A DNA stretch of 53,513 nt, taken from Methylococcaceae bacterium. GTDB lineage: Bacteria > Pseudomonadota > Gammaproteobacteria > Methylococcales > Methylomonadaceae. The DNA is taken from assembly GCA_014191975.1 (NCBI GenBank), contig BJHG01000006.1, forward strand, positions 1 to 53,513. The letters are read 5' to 3'. This document shows, piece by piece, positions 10,363 through 21,196 of the stretch (positions are counted from its first letter, which is position 1; each line of letters begins with the position of its first letter). The notes beneath the pieces were generated by a model that was given only the letters and a program-made list of their open reading frames with translations, searched no databases and was not told where the DNA came from. The translations under genes were made by a program, and so were the position numbers.

Positions 10363-10758
10363 TTAACCTTTATTAAGTTTATTAACCAGTTGGTTAATCA
10401 AATTATCGGGTTTGAATGGCTTAACAATATAAGATGTGATGCCAACAGAAATAGCCTCTTTTACTTTTTCGCCATCAGAAGATGATGTCAACATAATCCA
10501 AGGTGGCGTTGCTAATTTTTCATCTTGTTTAACTGCTTGGTATAATTCAATACCACTCATACCTGGCATGTTCCAGTCGCAAATAACAACATTAATTTTT
10601 ACTTTTGCCATCATTAATAACGCTTCACGACCACCTGGTGCATCAAAAACGTGGATAAAACCCGCTTCGCGCAAAATAGCTTTAGTCAAAGTACGCATTG
10701 AAGCTGCATCATCAACAATAAGAATTTTTTTTTGTAATATTTCCGGTGGTATAGCCAT
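10363..10758 (-). CDS. CheY-like single-domain response regulator
   Basis: KILIVDDAASMRTLTKAIL...VVICDWNMPGMSGIEL...IMLTSS...YIVKPFKPDNL. Confidence 0.92.
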   Translation of the reverse strand: MAIPPEILQKKILIVDDAASMRTLTKAILREAGFIHVFDAPGGREALLMMAKVKINVVICDWNMPGMSGIELYQAVKQDEKLATPPWIMLTSSSDGEKVKEAISVGITSYIVKPFKPDNLINQLVNKLNKG

Positions 10759-10921
10759 TTTTTTTCCTAAGTTTACGTTATTTAGTTTAATTTATTTCAC
10801 GATATGAAATTTCACTGTGTGAGAAAAATTTTATGATATTTAAAACCTGATTATACAAATAATGATAACCGTTTTTTTAAACCAACGTGCAAGTATCATC
10901 TCACTTTTAAATAAAGCCACT

Positions 10922-12523
10922 ATGCTAAGAATTACAGAACTAAAACTTCATCTCAATCATTCAAATAATGATTTGGAAAACGCTATCATATATAGACTAC
11001 AAATTGATTCGGATGAACTTATTAATAATTACATTTTTCGTCAAGGTCACGATGCAAGAAAACGTGATGAGATTGAAATCGTTTATACCATTGATGTCGA
11101 ATTGAAAAATGAAGCTGAAATTTTAGAACGTTTCACCGACGATATTCAAATAAGTAGAACGCCCGATACTGAATATCATTTACCAGAAAATATTTTAATT
11201 ATAAATAAAATTCGCCCAATTATTATAGGCTCTGGACCTTGTGGGCTATTAGCCACGTTGATTTTGGCGCAAATGGGTTTCAAACCAATCTTATTGGAGC
11301 GTGGAAAATCGGTGCGTGAACGCACTAAAGACACTTTTGGATTATGGCGTAAACACGAATTTAATGCTGAATCGAATGTACAATTTGGTGAAGGCGGGGC
11401 TGGAACCTTTTCGGATGGCAAACTTTATACCCAAATTAAAGACCCTAACTATTATGGCCGAAAAGTATTACAAGAATTCGTTAAAGCAGGTGCGCCCGAA
11501 GAAATTTTATATTTGAGTAAGCCACATATCGGCACGTTTCGTTTAGTCACGATGGTAGAGAAAATTCGTGCAACAATTGAATCATTGGGCGGCGAAATTC
11601 GTTTTGGAAGTCGCGTTGATGAATTGTTAATTGAACATGGACAAGTGCAAGGCGTGCAATTATCGAATGGTGAAATACTTGAAAGCTCGTATGTTGTATT
11701 AGCGATTGGTCATAGCGCACGTGATACATTTTCAATGTTGCAGCAAAATGGTGTTTATATGGAAGCGAAGCCATTTTCAATGGGATTTCGCATCGAGCAT
11801 CCTCAGTCGTTGATTGATCAATGCCGTTTTGGAAATGCTGCGGGACATCCATTATTGGGTGCTGCAGATTATAAACTTGTGCATCATTGCAAAAATGGAC
11901 GTTCAGTTTATAGTTTTTGCATGTGTCCAGGCGGTACGGTAGTTGCTGCAACATCCGAGGCAGGTCACGTTGTAACTAACGGAATGAGTCAGTATTCACG
12001 CAACGAACGCAATGCAAATAGCGCAATTGTGGTCGGTATTACGCCAGAAGTAGATTATCCTGAACACGTATTAGCAGGTGTTGATTTACAGCGGCACTGG
12101 GAACGCAAGGCGTTTTTATTGGGTGGTGAGAATTATGCCGCCCCTGCCCAATTAGTTGGAGATTTTTTGGCTGGAAAACCGTCAATACAATTTGGCGCAG
12201 TTGAATCGTCTTACACACCTTCGGTGAAATTGGGTGATTTGAGTTCTGCCCTGCCCTATTATGCCGTTGAAGCAATTCGTGAAGCATTGCCCGCGTTCGA
12301 TAAAAAAATAAAAGGTTTTGCCATGCACGATGCACTTTTAACGGGTGTTGAAACACGTACCTCGTCACCTATTCGGATTAAACGTAACGAGAATTTTCAA
12401 AGTTTAAATACAATCGGATTATTTCCAGCCGGTGAAGGTGCTGGGTATGCGGGTGGTATTTTATCAGCAGCAATCGACGGTATTAAAGTAGCCGAAGCAG
12501 TTGCACGCGCAATTCAAAATTAA
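10922..12523 (+). CDS. NAD(P)/FAD-dependent oxidoreductase (uncharacterised FAD dehydrogenase family)
   Basis: [40 protein letters not shown]...[20 protein letters not shown]...[30 protein letters not shown]. Confidence 0.88.
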   Translation: MLRITELKLHLNHSNNDLENAIIYRLQIDSDELINNYIFRQGHDARKRDEIEIVYTIDVELKNEAEILERFTDDIQISRTPDTEYHLPENILIINKIRPIIIGSGPCGLLATLILAQMGFKPILLERGKSVRERTKDTFGLWRKHEFNAESNVQFGEGGAGTFSDGKLYTQIKDPNYYGRKVLQEFVKAGAPEEILYLSKPHIGTFRLVTMVEKIRATIESLGGEIRFGSRVDELLIEHGQVQGVQLSNGEILESSYVVLAIGHSARDTFSMLQQNGVYMEAKPFSMGFRIEHPQSLIDQCRFGNAAGHPLLGAADYKLVHHCKNGRSVYSFCMCPGGTVVAATSEAGHVVTNGMSQYSRNERNANSAIVVGITPEVDYPEHVLAGVDLQRHWERKAFLLGGENYAAPAQLVGDFLAGKPSIQFGAVESSYTPSVKLGDLSSALPYYAVEAIREALPAFDKKIKGFAMHDALLTGVETRTSSPIRIKRNENFQSLNTIGLFPAGEGAGYAGGILSAAIDGIKVAEAVARAIQN

Positions 12524-12527
12524 AACC

Positions 12528-13517
12528 ATGACAAAACTTATAGACAGGTTCGGACGCACAGTTGATTATTTACGAATTTCTATTACAGATAGATGTGACT
12601 TTCGCTGTGTTTATTGCATGGCGGAAGATATGACATTTTTACCGAGAAATCAGATTTTAAGCCTTGAAGAAATTTACACACTCGCACAAACCTTTGTTGA
12701 ATTAGGCGTAAAAAAAATTCGTATAACGGGCGGCGAACCTCTAATTCGCAAAGGCGTACTGGAATTATTAAAGCAAATTGGTGCGTTAAAGGGTTTGAGT
12801 GAATTAGTTTTAACGACAAATGGCTCACAACTTGTAACTGCTGCACCGATTCTAAAAGCTGCAAATGTAAAACGCTTAAATATCAGTTTAGACACACTCG
12901 ATGCCACGAAGTTTAAAGAGTTAACGCGCACAGGCGATTTGCAAAATGTATTAAATGGAATTCAAGCGGCAAAAAAAGTCGGTTTTGAACGAATAAAATT
13001 AAACGCAGTGATCTTGAAAAATCGTAATCACGCTGAAGTTGGTAATTTAGTGCAGTTTGCAATTGATAATGGAATTGACATCAGTTTTATTGAAGAAATG
13101 CCTTTAGGGATTGTCGAAAAACATAATCGTGCGGAAGCCTATTATTCAAGCGATGAGATTCGCGACGATTTGGAACAGCGTTTTACACTTGTTCAAAGCT
13201 CCGATAGCACGGGTGGACCTTCAGATTATTTCAGTATTCCAAATACGCAAACGCGCGTCGGTTTTATTTCACCACACAGTCATAATTTCTGCAGCACTTG
13301 TAACCGCGTGCGCTTGACCGTTGAGGGTCGATTATTACTATGTTTAGGCAACGAACATTCAATTGATTTGAAAGAAATTTTACGCTCACCCAATTTTAGT
13401 TCTGAAAATATCAAACAGGCGATTATTGATTCAATGGAAATCAAACCCGAAAAGCACGAGTTTAATGTCAAAGAACAACCGATTATTTTGCGTTATATGA
13501 ATATGACGGGCGGCTAA
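12528..13517 (+). CDS. moaA: GTP 3',8-cyclase (molybdopterin biosynthesis)
   Basis: [26 protein letters not shown] radical SAM CxxxCxxC; C-terminal cluster [21 protein letters not shown]; terminal GG. Confidence 0.96.
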   Translation: MTKLIDRFGRTVDYLRISITDRCDFRCVYCMAEDMTFLPRNQILSLEEIYTLAQTFVELGVKKIRITGGEPLIRKGVLELLKQIGALKGLSELVLTTNGSQLVTAAPILKAANVKRLNISLDTLDATKFKELTRTGDLQNVLNGIQAAKKVGFERIKLNAVILKNRNHAEVGNLVQFAIDNGIDISFIEEMPLGIVEKHNRAEAYYSSDEIRDDLEQRFTLVQSSDSTGGPSDYFSIPNTQTRVGFISPHSHNFCSTCNRVRLTVEGRLLLCLGNEHSIDLKEILRSPNFSSENIKQAIIDSMEIKPEKHEFNVKEQPIILRYMNMTGG

Positions 13518-13569
13518 TCACCTCAATCCGCTATAATTCACGCATCGAATAAAATTCACAGGATTTCTC

Positions 13570-14856
13570 ATGTCACAAATGAAAAAAGTCGTCGCCTCGA
13601 CAATGCTAGGCAACGGCTTAGAATGGTACGACTACGCACTGTATGGCACATTCACCGCGTTAATCAGCAAACATTTTTTCCCAGCAGGCGACGATGCCGT
13701 GGCGTTAATTGCCACATTTGGTATTTTTGCGATTGGCTTTTTAATGCGCCCCCTTGGCGCGATGATGTTTGGTTATATTGGTGACAAATACGGACGTAAA
13801 AATGCGCTGTCTTTATCAATTTTAATGATGGCGATTCCGACGGCTTGCATTGGTTTATTACCCACTTATTCGATGATTGGTATTTACGCACCAATTCTTT
13901 TGACGTTAATTCGATTGGTTCAAGGTGTAGCGATTGGAGGCGAATTTGGCGGCTCGATTGTGTATTTAGTAGAACACGCTAAACCTGAAAATAAGAACCG
14001 CGTCGGTAGTTTATCGATGATTAGTATGTTGATAGGTTTGTTTTTCGGTACGATGATTTCAGCATTGCTAGCAAAATTTATGTCGCCCGAAGATTTTGAC
14101 ACATTCGGCTGGCGAATTCCGTTTGTATTGGGATTTTTCATTGGTTTAGTGGGTTTGTATATTCGTACAAAATTAAACGAAAGTCCTGTATTTATTGAAG
14201 CTCAAGAAGCGGGTCATATTTCAGAATCGCCTATTAGCGAAACTTTCAAAAATAATTACAAAGAAGTTTTATTAGGCGTAGGACTTTATTTAGCGGTGAC
14301 AATTCCGTTTTATATTCAAACCGTTTTCATGCCGAGCTTCATGGTGAAATTCATGCACTTTAGCAGTGCCGATGCCCTCACGATTTACTTAATTGTATTA
14401 GGCGTGATGATGATTTGTGCGCCGATTTCAGCGATTTTGTGCGATACCAAAAATCGTGAACGCTTAATGAAAATTGTGACTGTTGGTTATTTATTATTTG
14501 CGATTCCTTACGTTTATTTACTTGATTATCAAACATTCACATTTGCGCTAATTTCGCAGGTTGTTTTCGCTAGCATTATCGCGTTTTATATCGCACCAAT
14601 TCCTACATTAGTCACTGAACTTTTCCCCGCTCGCACTCGTTATACAGGTATGTCGCTGGCGTGTAATTTAGCAGCTGCGATTTTTGGTGGTACTTCGCCG
14701 ATGTTAATTACTGCGTTAATTACAGGTACTGACTCAAATTATCCGATTGCGATTTACGTTATGATTGCGGCATTTGTTTCGTTGCTTTGCGTCTGGGAAG
14801 TGAAACGCCGTCGTGATACAAATCGCTTATATTTAATTGTAGACAAAGCAGAATGA
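13570..14856 (+). CDS. MFS transporter, metabolite:H+ symporter type
   Basis: LGNGLEWYDYALYG...PLGAMMFGYIGDKYGRKNAL...RLVQGVAIGGEFGGSIVYLVEHA. Confidence 0.88.
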   Translation: MSQMKKVVASTMLGNGLEWYDYALYGTFTALISKHFFPAGDDAVALIATFGIFAIGFLMRPLGAMMFGYIGDKYGRKNALSLSILMMAIPTACIGLLPTYSMIGIYAPILLTLIRLVQGVAIGGEFGGSIVYLVEHAKPENKNRVGSLSMISMLIGLFFGTMISALLAKFMSPEDFDTFGWRIPFVLGFFIGLVGLYIRTKLNESPVFIEAQEAGHISESPISETFKNNYKEVLLGVGLYLAVTIPFYIQTVFMPSFMVKFMHFSSADALTIYLIVLGVMMICAPISAILCDTKNRERLMKIVTVGYLLFAIPYVYLLDYQTFTFALISQVVFASIIAFYIAPIPTLVTELFPARTRYTGMSLACNLAAAIFGGTSPMLITALITGTDSNYPIAIYVMIAAFVSLLCVWEVKRRRDTNRLYLIVDKAE

Positions 14857-15869
14857 TTCGACGACCTTATTTTCTCTTTGTGCTACATTTGGCAGCTTGT
14901 AATCAACCAAAAACAGTTCAAAAATTTGAAGGTTACACCCAAGGCACAACTTATCACGTCAGCTTTTGGTCATCGAAAAAAAATATTGATGCAATTACAC
15001 TTCAAAAAGCGGTAAACGTTGAATTAAAACGTCTTGATGAACAACTTTCAAATTATCGCGATGATTCCGTGATTGAAAAATTCAACACAACAACGTCAAC
15101 TGAACCGCAAGAAATTAGCTCAGAAATTATCGATTTAATAGAAAAAACTCGTGCTGTGAGTAAGGCGAGTCAAGGCTGTTATGATTTGACGATTAAACCG
15201 TTATTTGATTTGTGGGGATTTAAAGGTGAATCTTTAACACCTCCCTCACATTCAGCACTTCAACAGGCATTGTCACAAGTGGGTTTCGAGCGTTTAGAAA
15301 CTTTAGATTCAACGCATTTACGCAAACAAATTCCGAATTTAAAACTTGATTTATCCTCAATTGGGCAAGGTTACAGTGTCTCACAAATTGCCTCACTTTT
15401 AGAATCGCAAGGTGCAGATAATTATTTGGTTGAAATTGGCGGAGAGTTACAAACACGGGGTAAAAAACCTGATGATTCAACGTGGCGCGTGGCATTAGAA
15501 AAACCACTTTCTGGCGAACGCTCAATGCACAAGATTATCAGCATTAATCAAATAGAATCGTTTGCGATTACAACTGCTGGAACATATCGACATTTTTTTG
15601 ATGTAAATGGTAAACGTTATAGTCACATATTGAATGCAAAAACGGGTGAACCCATTACACATCAAACAGTTTCTGTTTCGGTTTTTAATGAAAGCGCCAC
15701 AACTGCAGAACTTTGGGATACTGCATTATTATGTTTGGGGCGTGAATCGGGAATTGAAGCCGCAAATCAAGCTGGAATTGCGGCATTATTTATTGAGCAA
15801 GAAGGCGAAATGTTTAATGAATTTAGTTCGACGGCTTTAGTTGAACTAAAAACCATCGAAATTCAATAG
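14853..15869 (+). CDS. apbE: FAD:protein FMN transferase
   Basis: FEGYTQGTTYHVSFW...LDEQLSNYRDDSVIEKFN...YLVEIGGELQTRGKKPDDSTWRVALEKP. Confidence 0.9.
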   Translation: MIRRPYFLFVLHLAACNQPKTVQKFEGYTQGTTYHVSFWSSKKNIDAITLQKAVNVELKRLDEQLSNYRDDSVIEKFNTTTSTEPQEISSEIIDLIEKTRAVSKASQGCYDLTIKPLFDLWGFKGESLTPPSHSALQQALSQVGFERLETLDSTHLRKQIPNLKLDLSSIGQGYSVSQIASLLESQGADNYLVEIGGELQTRGKKPDDSTWRVALEKPLSGERSMHKIISINQIESFAITTAGTYRHFFDVNGKRYSHILNAKTGEPITHQTVSVSVFNESATTAELWDTALLCLGRESGIEAANQAGIAALFIEQEGEMFNEFSSTALVELKTIEIQ

Positions 15870-15873
15870 GCTT

Positions 15874-17631
15874 TTAAGCGTGAACACTTAATAAACCATT
15901 TGCACCATTAGTTCCAATCTCTTGACTATTTTCAAATTCATCGACGGTTATTTCGTTACCATTGACATCAACTTGAGAAATTGAATTGCCTTGAGTGTCT
16001 AATTCAGGCTTATTTTGACGATTACCCTGTCCATTAGCAGACGCATCTGCCGCCATTTGACCAGCTTGTTGTTGCGAACGACTTGAATCAGAATTCGTGT
16101 TTGATGACGATTGCTGCGACACATTTACGTCAGCTAAAGTCACATTTTGTGAACCCAACATTTCACGTAATTTTGGAATTGACGCTTCTAACGCCGTATG
16201 AACTTCACTGTTTTGCACCGTAAATGAAATGGTGGCTTGATCTTGATTCATATCAATTCGCACCGTAATTGGCCCCATATTCTGTGGATTCATTTTAATT
16301 TCAGCACTTGAAATACCTTGATTACTCATCCAAACAATGCGTTCACCCATTTCCTGATTCCAAGCTGGGTGTGAAAGGGGTCTTGTCATTGCTGGAACGT
16401 CAACTTTCGTATCTTGAACCAATTTATTTACAGCAGATGAAATGTTTTGTGGTGTAGATTTGTCGCTTGTTGACGTTGCTGACGACATACTAAGTGAATC
16501 AGATGTTTCCGTTATTAATACAGATGAAAAACTCTTTGTGTCCACTGTACCTATTTTGTTATCAGTTGTTGAATTCAATAACACTTCGGCCGATAAAGCT
16601 TGATTTGCTGACTTATTACTACTGTTATTTGCGCTATCACCATTGGTATTACTACGATTTGCGACAGCGTCCATTAGTAAGTTTTTAGCAGGTGTTAATG
16701 TTTGTTTTTCATCAGTCTTTACAGCTTCAAACGTTGGCGTCTGTGCTTCAACATCAACAGCTAGTGCTTGTGCAGTAACAATTGGTATGACAATTTCTGA
16801 CATAACTTGTGGAGCAATGGCAACAATTGACACATCTTGATTTTCAGTTTCTGATTTAGATGTCGTTGACACAGTGGAGTCTTTAATGCTGATATTTTGC
16901 GTGAGATCTAACGTAGATACCTCAGCAAGCAATAAAGAAGGATCAGTTTGTGTCGATTCTATTTTTACAGCAATAGTTTCTTGTTTAGCGGTTACCACTT
17001 GTTGTGGAGCGACTTGTTGTGTGGGTTGATCAATTATTGCTTGTTGCACTAAATTAGTCGAAGGTGTTCTGATGACTTGATTATTTTGCACCACTTGTTC
17101 AGTGGTAGATTGAACGCTTTGTTGTGTCAATGGTGTTTCAGGGTTGAAAATTGGCAATTGAACGCTCTGTTCCGTTATTAAATTGTCACCTAGCTTTAAA
17201 CCAGCAGTAATGTATTTAAGTGTATCCGTTACACTGGATAAAATTTCTGTATCAGTAACACTCATTGCTGTTTCTGGTGTTGCAACAGGTGTATTCGTCG
17301 CAACTAAAATCAATCCCAAATTTGCCGTTGAAGTAGCAACTTGTTGTAACGTGGACGCAGTAGTTTGTGTGATAGCAGGTGCTGTAATGTCAGTTGTAAC
17401 AACAAGTGTAGCCGCCTCAGTTGTCGCAACAACCATTGGTGTTGCCAATGTCGAGGCGTTTGTTGTGAGTTGAATCAACAAATCTTTCTGCATATTTAAG
17501 GCTGTTGAAAAACCATCTGATACCGCTGTTGCTGAAGCAGTCAAAGTAGGTGTTACCGTTCCTGTACCACCATCAGTAACGGCAGCAGGTATTAAAATAG
17601 TTGTCGCTAAAGAAGGTGTTACGGTAATCAT
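15874..17631 (-). CDS. fliK: Flagellar hook-length control protein
   Basis: T/V/Q-rich N-terminal region and C-terminal Flg_hook motif EIKMNPQNMGPITVRIDMNQDQATISFTVQNSEVHTALEASIPKLREML. Confidence 0.88.
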   Translation of the reverse strand: MITVTPSLATTILIPAAVTDGGTGTVTPTLTASATAVSDGFSTALNMQKDLLIQLTTNASTLATPMVVATTEAATLVVTTDITAPAITQTTASTLQQVATSTANLGLILVATNTPVATPETAMSVTDTEILSSVTDTLKYITAGLKLGDNLITEQSVQLPIFNPETPLTQQSVQSTTEQVVQNNQVIRTPSTNLVQQAIIDQPTQQVAPQQVVTAKQETIAVKIESTQTDPSLLLAEVSTLDLTQNISIKDSTVSTTSKSETENQDVSIVAIAPQVMSEIVIPIVTAQALAVDVEAQTPTFEAVKTDEKQTLTPAKNLLMDAVANRSNTNGDSANNSSNKSANQALSAEVLLNSTTDNKIGTVDTKSFSSVLITETSDSLSMSSATSTSDKSTPQNISSAVNKLVQDTKVDVPAMTRPLSHPAWNQEMGERIVWMSNQGISSAEIKMNPQNMGPITVRIDMNQDQATISFTVQNSEVHTALEASIPKLREMLGSQNVTLADVNVSQQSSSNTNSDSSRSQQQAGQMAADASANGQGNRQNKPELDTQGNSISQVDVNGNEITVDEFENSQEIGTNGANGLLSVHA

Positions 17632-17647
17632 TTCTTAACCTTTTATT

Positions 17648-18106
17648 TTAGTAGGCTGCGTAGCCTGTTAATTTTTTGCGTCCCAATCGTGAAGCAAATT
17701 CATCTTGCTCAGATTGTTCGCGCTTGTTCTCTTGTTTTTGCTCAACTTTCATTGCAGATTCACGAACTTTTTGAATAGATTGAGTACTACGGTGTGTGAA
17801 TTCCCACATATTTCGTTTTTGTAGTACGTCTTGCTCCATACTTTTTAAAATACGCTCCTGACCCGCAATCGCTACATCCAGCTTGTCAATAAACGACCGA
17901 AATTCAATTAGCCTGGAAACCTTTACGCCGTCACGCGCAAATGCGTTGCACTTATCAACATAATCACCACGATAAACCGTCAAACCATCGACCTGACCTT
18001 TTATTTTAGTATGTTCACGTTGCGATTGACCTAATCTTTCTAACGCTTTTTGTTCTTGATTCGCTTTAATATCTACAATCACTTGTAATCTATTTGATCT
18101 TTTCAT
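17648..18106 (-). CDS. fliJ: Flagellar export protein FliJ
   Basis: 152 aa charged coiled-coil protein between fliI and fliK. Confidence 0.78.
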   Translation of the reverse strand: MKRSNRLQVIVDIKANQEQKALERLGQSQREHTKIKGQVDGLTVYRGDYVDKCNAFARDGVKVSRLIEFRSFIDKLDVAIAGQERILKSMEQDVLQKRNMWEFTHRSTQSIQKVRESAMKVEQKQENKREQSEQDEFASRLGRKKLTGYAAY

Positions 18107-18118
18107 GGCAAACTCGTT

Positions 18119-19468
18119 CTAACGTAAATTCAATAATAATTCGAGTTGATGCAAACTTTGAGCGATGCTTACAGACTCTTCCATATCTTGTTGTAAAAAT
18201 TCTACAATAGCGGGTTGCTTTTCAATCGCTTTATCAATGCGTGGATCAGAGCCCGGTTGATACGCGCCGACACTTATTAAATCTCTATTTTGTTGATAAA
18301 GTGAATACAAACGCCGTAAATCTCGTGCTAATTTCAAATGATTTGCATCGGCAATATCAGGCATAACACGACTTACCGAAGCCTCAATATCAATTGCAGG
18401 GAAATGGCCTGATTCTGCCAATGTTCTTGATAACACAATATGTCCATCCAAAACGCCTCTTGCTACATCAGCAATCGGATCATTATTGTCGTCACCTTCA
18501 ACTAAAACCGTGTAAAACGCGGTAATCGAGCCACCACCCTCATCCGCGTTACCTGCCCTTTCAACTAAATGCGGTAATTTTGCAAATACTGACGGAGGAT
18601 AACCTTTCGTCGCAGGAGGTTCGTCAATAGCCAAAGCAATTTCACGATGCGCTTGAGCAAAGCGCGTTAATGAATCCATTAACAATAAAACGTCTTTACC
18701 TTGGTCACGAAAGTATTCAGCAACACTTGTTGCCAACAAAGCACCATGAACACGCATTAACGGCGGGCAATCAGCAGGACTTGCGATAATCACAGCACGT
18801 TTTAAACCTTCTTCGCCGAGAATCTTCAATACGAATTCATTTACTTCACGTCCACGTTCACCGACTAATCCAACGACGACAAGATCAGCATTGGTAAATT
18901 TCGTCATCATACCGAGCAAAATACTTTTACCGACACCTGTACCAGAAAATAAACCCATTCGTTGACCACGTCCAATCGCTAAAATTGCGTTAATGGCACG
19001 AACACCAACATCTAACGGTTCACGAATCGGTTTTCGTGATAACGGGTTAATTGGTGTACCCGTTAATGAAATTTGCGCAGTAGTTCTTAATGCGCCTTTA
19101 TCATCAAGCGGATTTCCAGCACCATCTAACACACGTCCTAATAATCCAAAACCGACTTTCGCTAAACTGTTTTTACCCATCGGAATAACACGACAATCAG
19201 GCTCTAAACCGTGAACTTCTGCTGTTGGCATTAAAAAGACTTTTGAACCTGAAAAACCGACGACTTCGGCTTCAATCATTCGTCCATTTTTGGTTTCAAT
19301 TTCACAGCGTGAACCAATAGCAGCACGACATCCAACGGCTTCCAATGTTAAACCAACCATCCGTGATAATTTACCTTCTACAATCAAATCATGAGGTATA
19401 TCGGCACGGTCAGTATAAGGCTTTAATTTTTCTATCCAAATGGAGGATCGATTTGCTGTTGGAATCAT
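18119..19468 (-). CDS. fliI: Flagellum-specific ATP synthase
   Basis: [82 protein letters not shown]. Ends in TAG. Confidence 0.96.
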   Translation of the reverse strand: MIPTANRSSIWIEKLKPYTDRADIPHDLIVEGKLSRMVGLTLEAVGCRAAIGSRCEIETKNGRMIEAEVVGFSGSKVFLMPTAEVHGLEPDCRVIPMGKNSLAKVGFGLLGRVLDGAGNPLDDKGALRTTAQISLTGTPINPLSRKPIREPLDVGVRAINAILAIGRGQRMGLFSGTGVGKSILLGMMTKFTNADLVVVGLVGERGREVNEFVLKILGEEGLKRAVIIASPADCPPLMRVHGALLATSVAEYFRDQGKDVLLLMDSLTRFAQAHREIALAIDEPPATKGYPPSVFAKLPHLVERAGNADEGGGSITAFYTVLVEGDDNNDPIADVARGVLDGHIVLSRTLAESGHFPAIDIEASVSRVMPDIADANHLKLARDLRRLYSLYQQNRDLISVGAYQPGSDPRIDKAIEKQPAIVEFLQQDMEESVSIAQSLHQLELLLNLR

Positions 19469-20214
19469 TCCGGAAGCCTTATTGCTTGAGTTGGTGTGGG
19501 CGGATTTTCAGGCGTGAAATCCTCGCCAAATATAGATTCTAAGACAGCATTCAATCGATTTTCAACCGTCGCATCAACGTGTGAAATTTCAGTATCAACT
19601 TTGCAACCACCGCGTGTAATTGACGCATCTTCAATAATTGTCCATGCCGACGGAGATTCACCTAAACCCAAATTAAAACTTACTAAATCAGCATCTTCAG
19701 GATTTAAATATAATTTCACGTTTTGCGATGCAATTGGCAATGCAGCAACAGCAGCTTTCACTGCAGCGGTGACTTGCCCGGAATCCAATTCAATTTCACG
19801 ATGTAAAATTTGTTTTGCAATTTTTACCGCCAAATCTGTCAAAGCACGCTCTACACTTTCATCGAGATTTTTAAAAGGTGTTGCAAATGACTCAAGCAAA
19901 CTAATCAATTGAGTGGTTCGCACTTCAATAAGATGCACATTTTCGTCATAACCTTTTTTTGAACCTTCGACAAAACCGGCTTGATAACCTTCTTGCTTGC
20001 CAAGCGCAAGCCCTTCGGCGTGCGCTTGTTTTTGAATTGCCTCAATTTCCTCAACCGTTAACGACGGTGCAGGGGCTTCTTCTTCAGCAAGAACGTCAGG
20101 CTCAATAAATTCCTGTGGCTTGTCATCTTCATCGAAATATGGCGTCGCCCATAAGCGCAATGAGTCTAATTCAGCAGTCGAGAAACGGGGGCGATTAGAC
20201 GAGGTCATCACCAC
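19465..20214 (-). CDS. fliH: Flagellar assembly protein FliH
   Basis: Position between fliG and fli[22 protein letters not shown] pattern. Confidence 0.88.
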   Translation of the reverse strand: MVMTSSNRPRFSTAELDSLRLWATPYFDEDDKPQEFIEPDVLAEEEAPAPSLTVEEIEAIQKQAHAEGLALGKQEGYQAGFVEGSKKGYDENVHLIEVRTTQLISLLESFATPFKNLDESVERALTDLAVKIAKQILHREIELDSGQVTAAVKAAVAALPIASQNVKLYLNPEDADLVSFNLGLGESPSAWTIIEDASITRGGCKVDTEISHVDATVENRLNAVLESIFGEDFTPENPPTPTQAIRLPE

Positions 20215-21196
20215 CGCCTAAACTAATTTCACCCGCTTCTGCCAAGCGTTTCGCAATGGATAAAATATCTTTTTGCGCTTGTTCAACATCCGTGAGTTTC
20301 GCAGGTGGCGAGGCCGCCAAATCGTCACGCAACATTTCTGCAGCACGCTTTGACATATTTGCAAGAATTTTTTCTTTCAGCCCTTCCTCTACACCACGCA
20401 AAGCCAAGAGCAAGGTGCCAGTTGCAACTTCTCGTAAAATAGTTTGCATTCCACGATCATCGACATTGATAAGATCCTCGAAAATGAACATTTTTTCTTG
20501 AATTTCTTGCGCTAATTCGGCGCGTTGCTCAATGATTTCATTCATCAACAGCTCAGTCGCGGCTGAGTCCATGAAGTTCAAGATGCTCGCTGCGGCATCT
20601 ACACCACCCAAAGTGGTTGATTTTACGTTATCTGAACCAGTCATTTGTTTTTCCATAATTTGATCTAATTCGCGTAATGCGTGTGGTTGAACACCTTGCA
20701 TCGTCGCAATTCGCATTAGTAAATCTGGGCGGTCTGCTTCATCAAATCGCATCATGACTTCTGCGGCCTGATCAGATTCCATTAACGACAATAAAGTCGC
20801 GATAATTTGCGGATGTTCAGCACGAATCATATCAGCTATAGATCGTGCATCGAGCCATTTAAGTTGCTCGATACCTTTTGAAGAGCTGCCTTGGAAAATA
20901 CGCTCAAAAATACCATTCGCTTTGTCTGCGCCTAACGCATTCACCAAAACAGTACGAATATAATCATCAGCATTCATACCAAATGCTGTTTGCGTTTTCA
21001 TATCCTTGATAAATTCTTCCACAACCTCCTCAATCATCGATACAGATACATTACCCATGGTTGCCATTGAGACACAAATTGTTTGAACTTCACGTGGATC
21101 CATTTGTTTTAAAATGAATGCCGCTTTGTCCATACCCAACGAAAGCAATAATATCCCTGCTTTATCGGAATATTTCATTAAAATGTTATCAGCCAT
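20195..21196 (-). CDS. fliG: Flagellar motor switch protein FliG
   Basis: DKAGILLLSLGMDKAAFILKQMDPREVQ...EHPQIIATLLSLMESDQAAEVM. Confidence 0.96.
   Translation of the reverse strand: MADNILMKYSDKAGILLLSLGMDKAAFILKQMDPREVQTICVSMATMGNVSVSMIEEVVEEFIKDMKTQTAFGMNADDYIRTVLVNALGADKANGIFERIFQGSSSKGIEQLKWLDARSIADMIRAEHPQIIATLLSLMESDQAAEVMMRFDEADRPDLLMRIATMQGVQPHALRELDQIMEKQMTGSDNVKSTTLGGVDAAASILNFMDSAATELLMNEIIEQRAELAQEIQEKMFIFEDLINVDDRGMQTILREVATGTLLLALRGVEEGLKEKILANMSKRAAEMLRDDLAASPPAKLTDVEQAQKDILSIAKRLAEAGEISLGGGDDLV

Noticed and set aside
16494-17473. Plus-strand ORFs (64, 65 and 96 aa) opposite fliK
   Set aside because: Shadow ORFs antisense to a well-supported coding gene, with low-complexity composition and no recognisable motifs.
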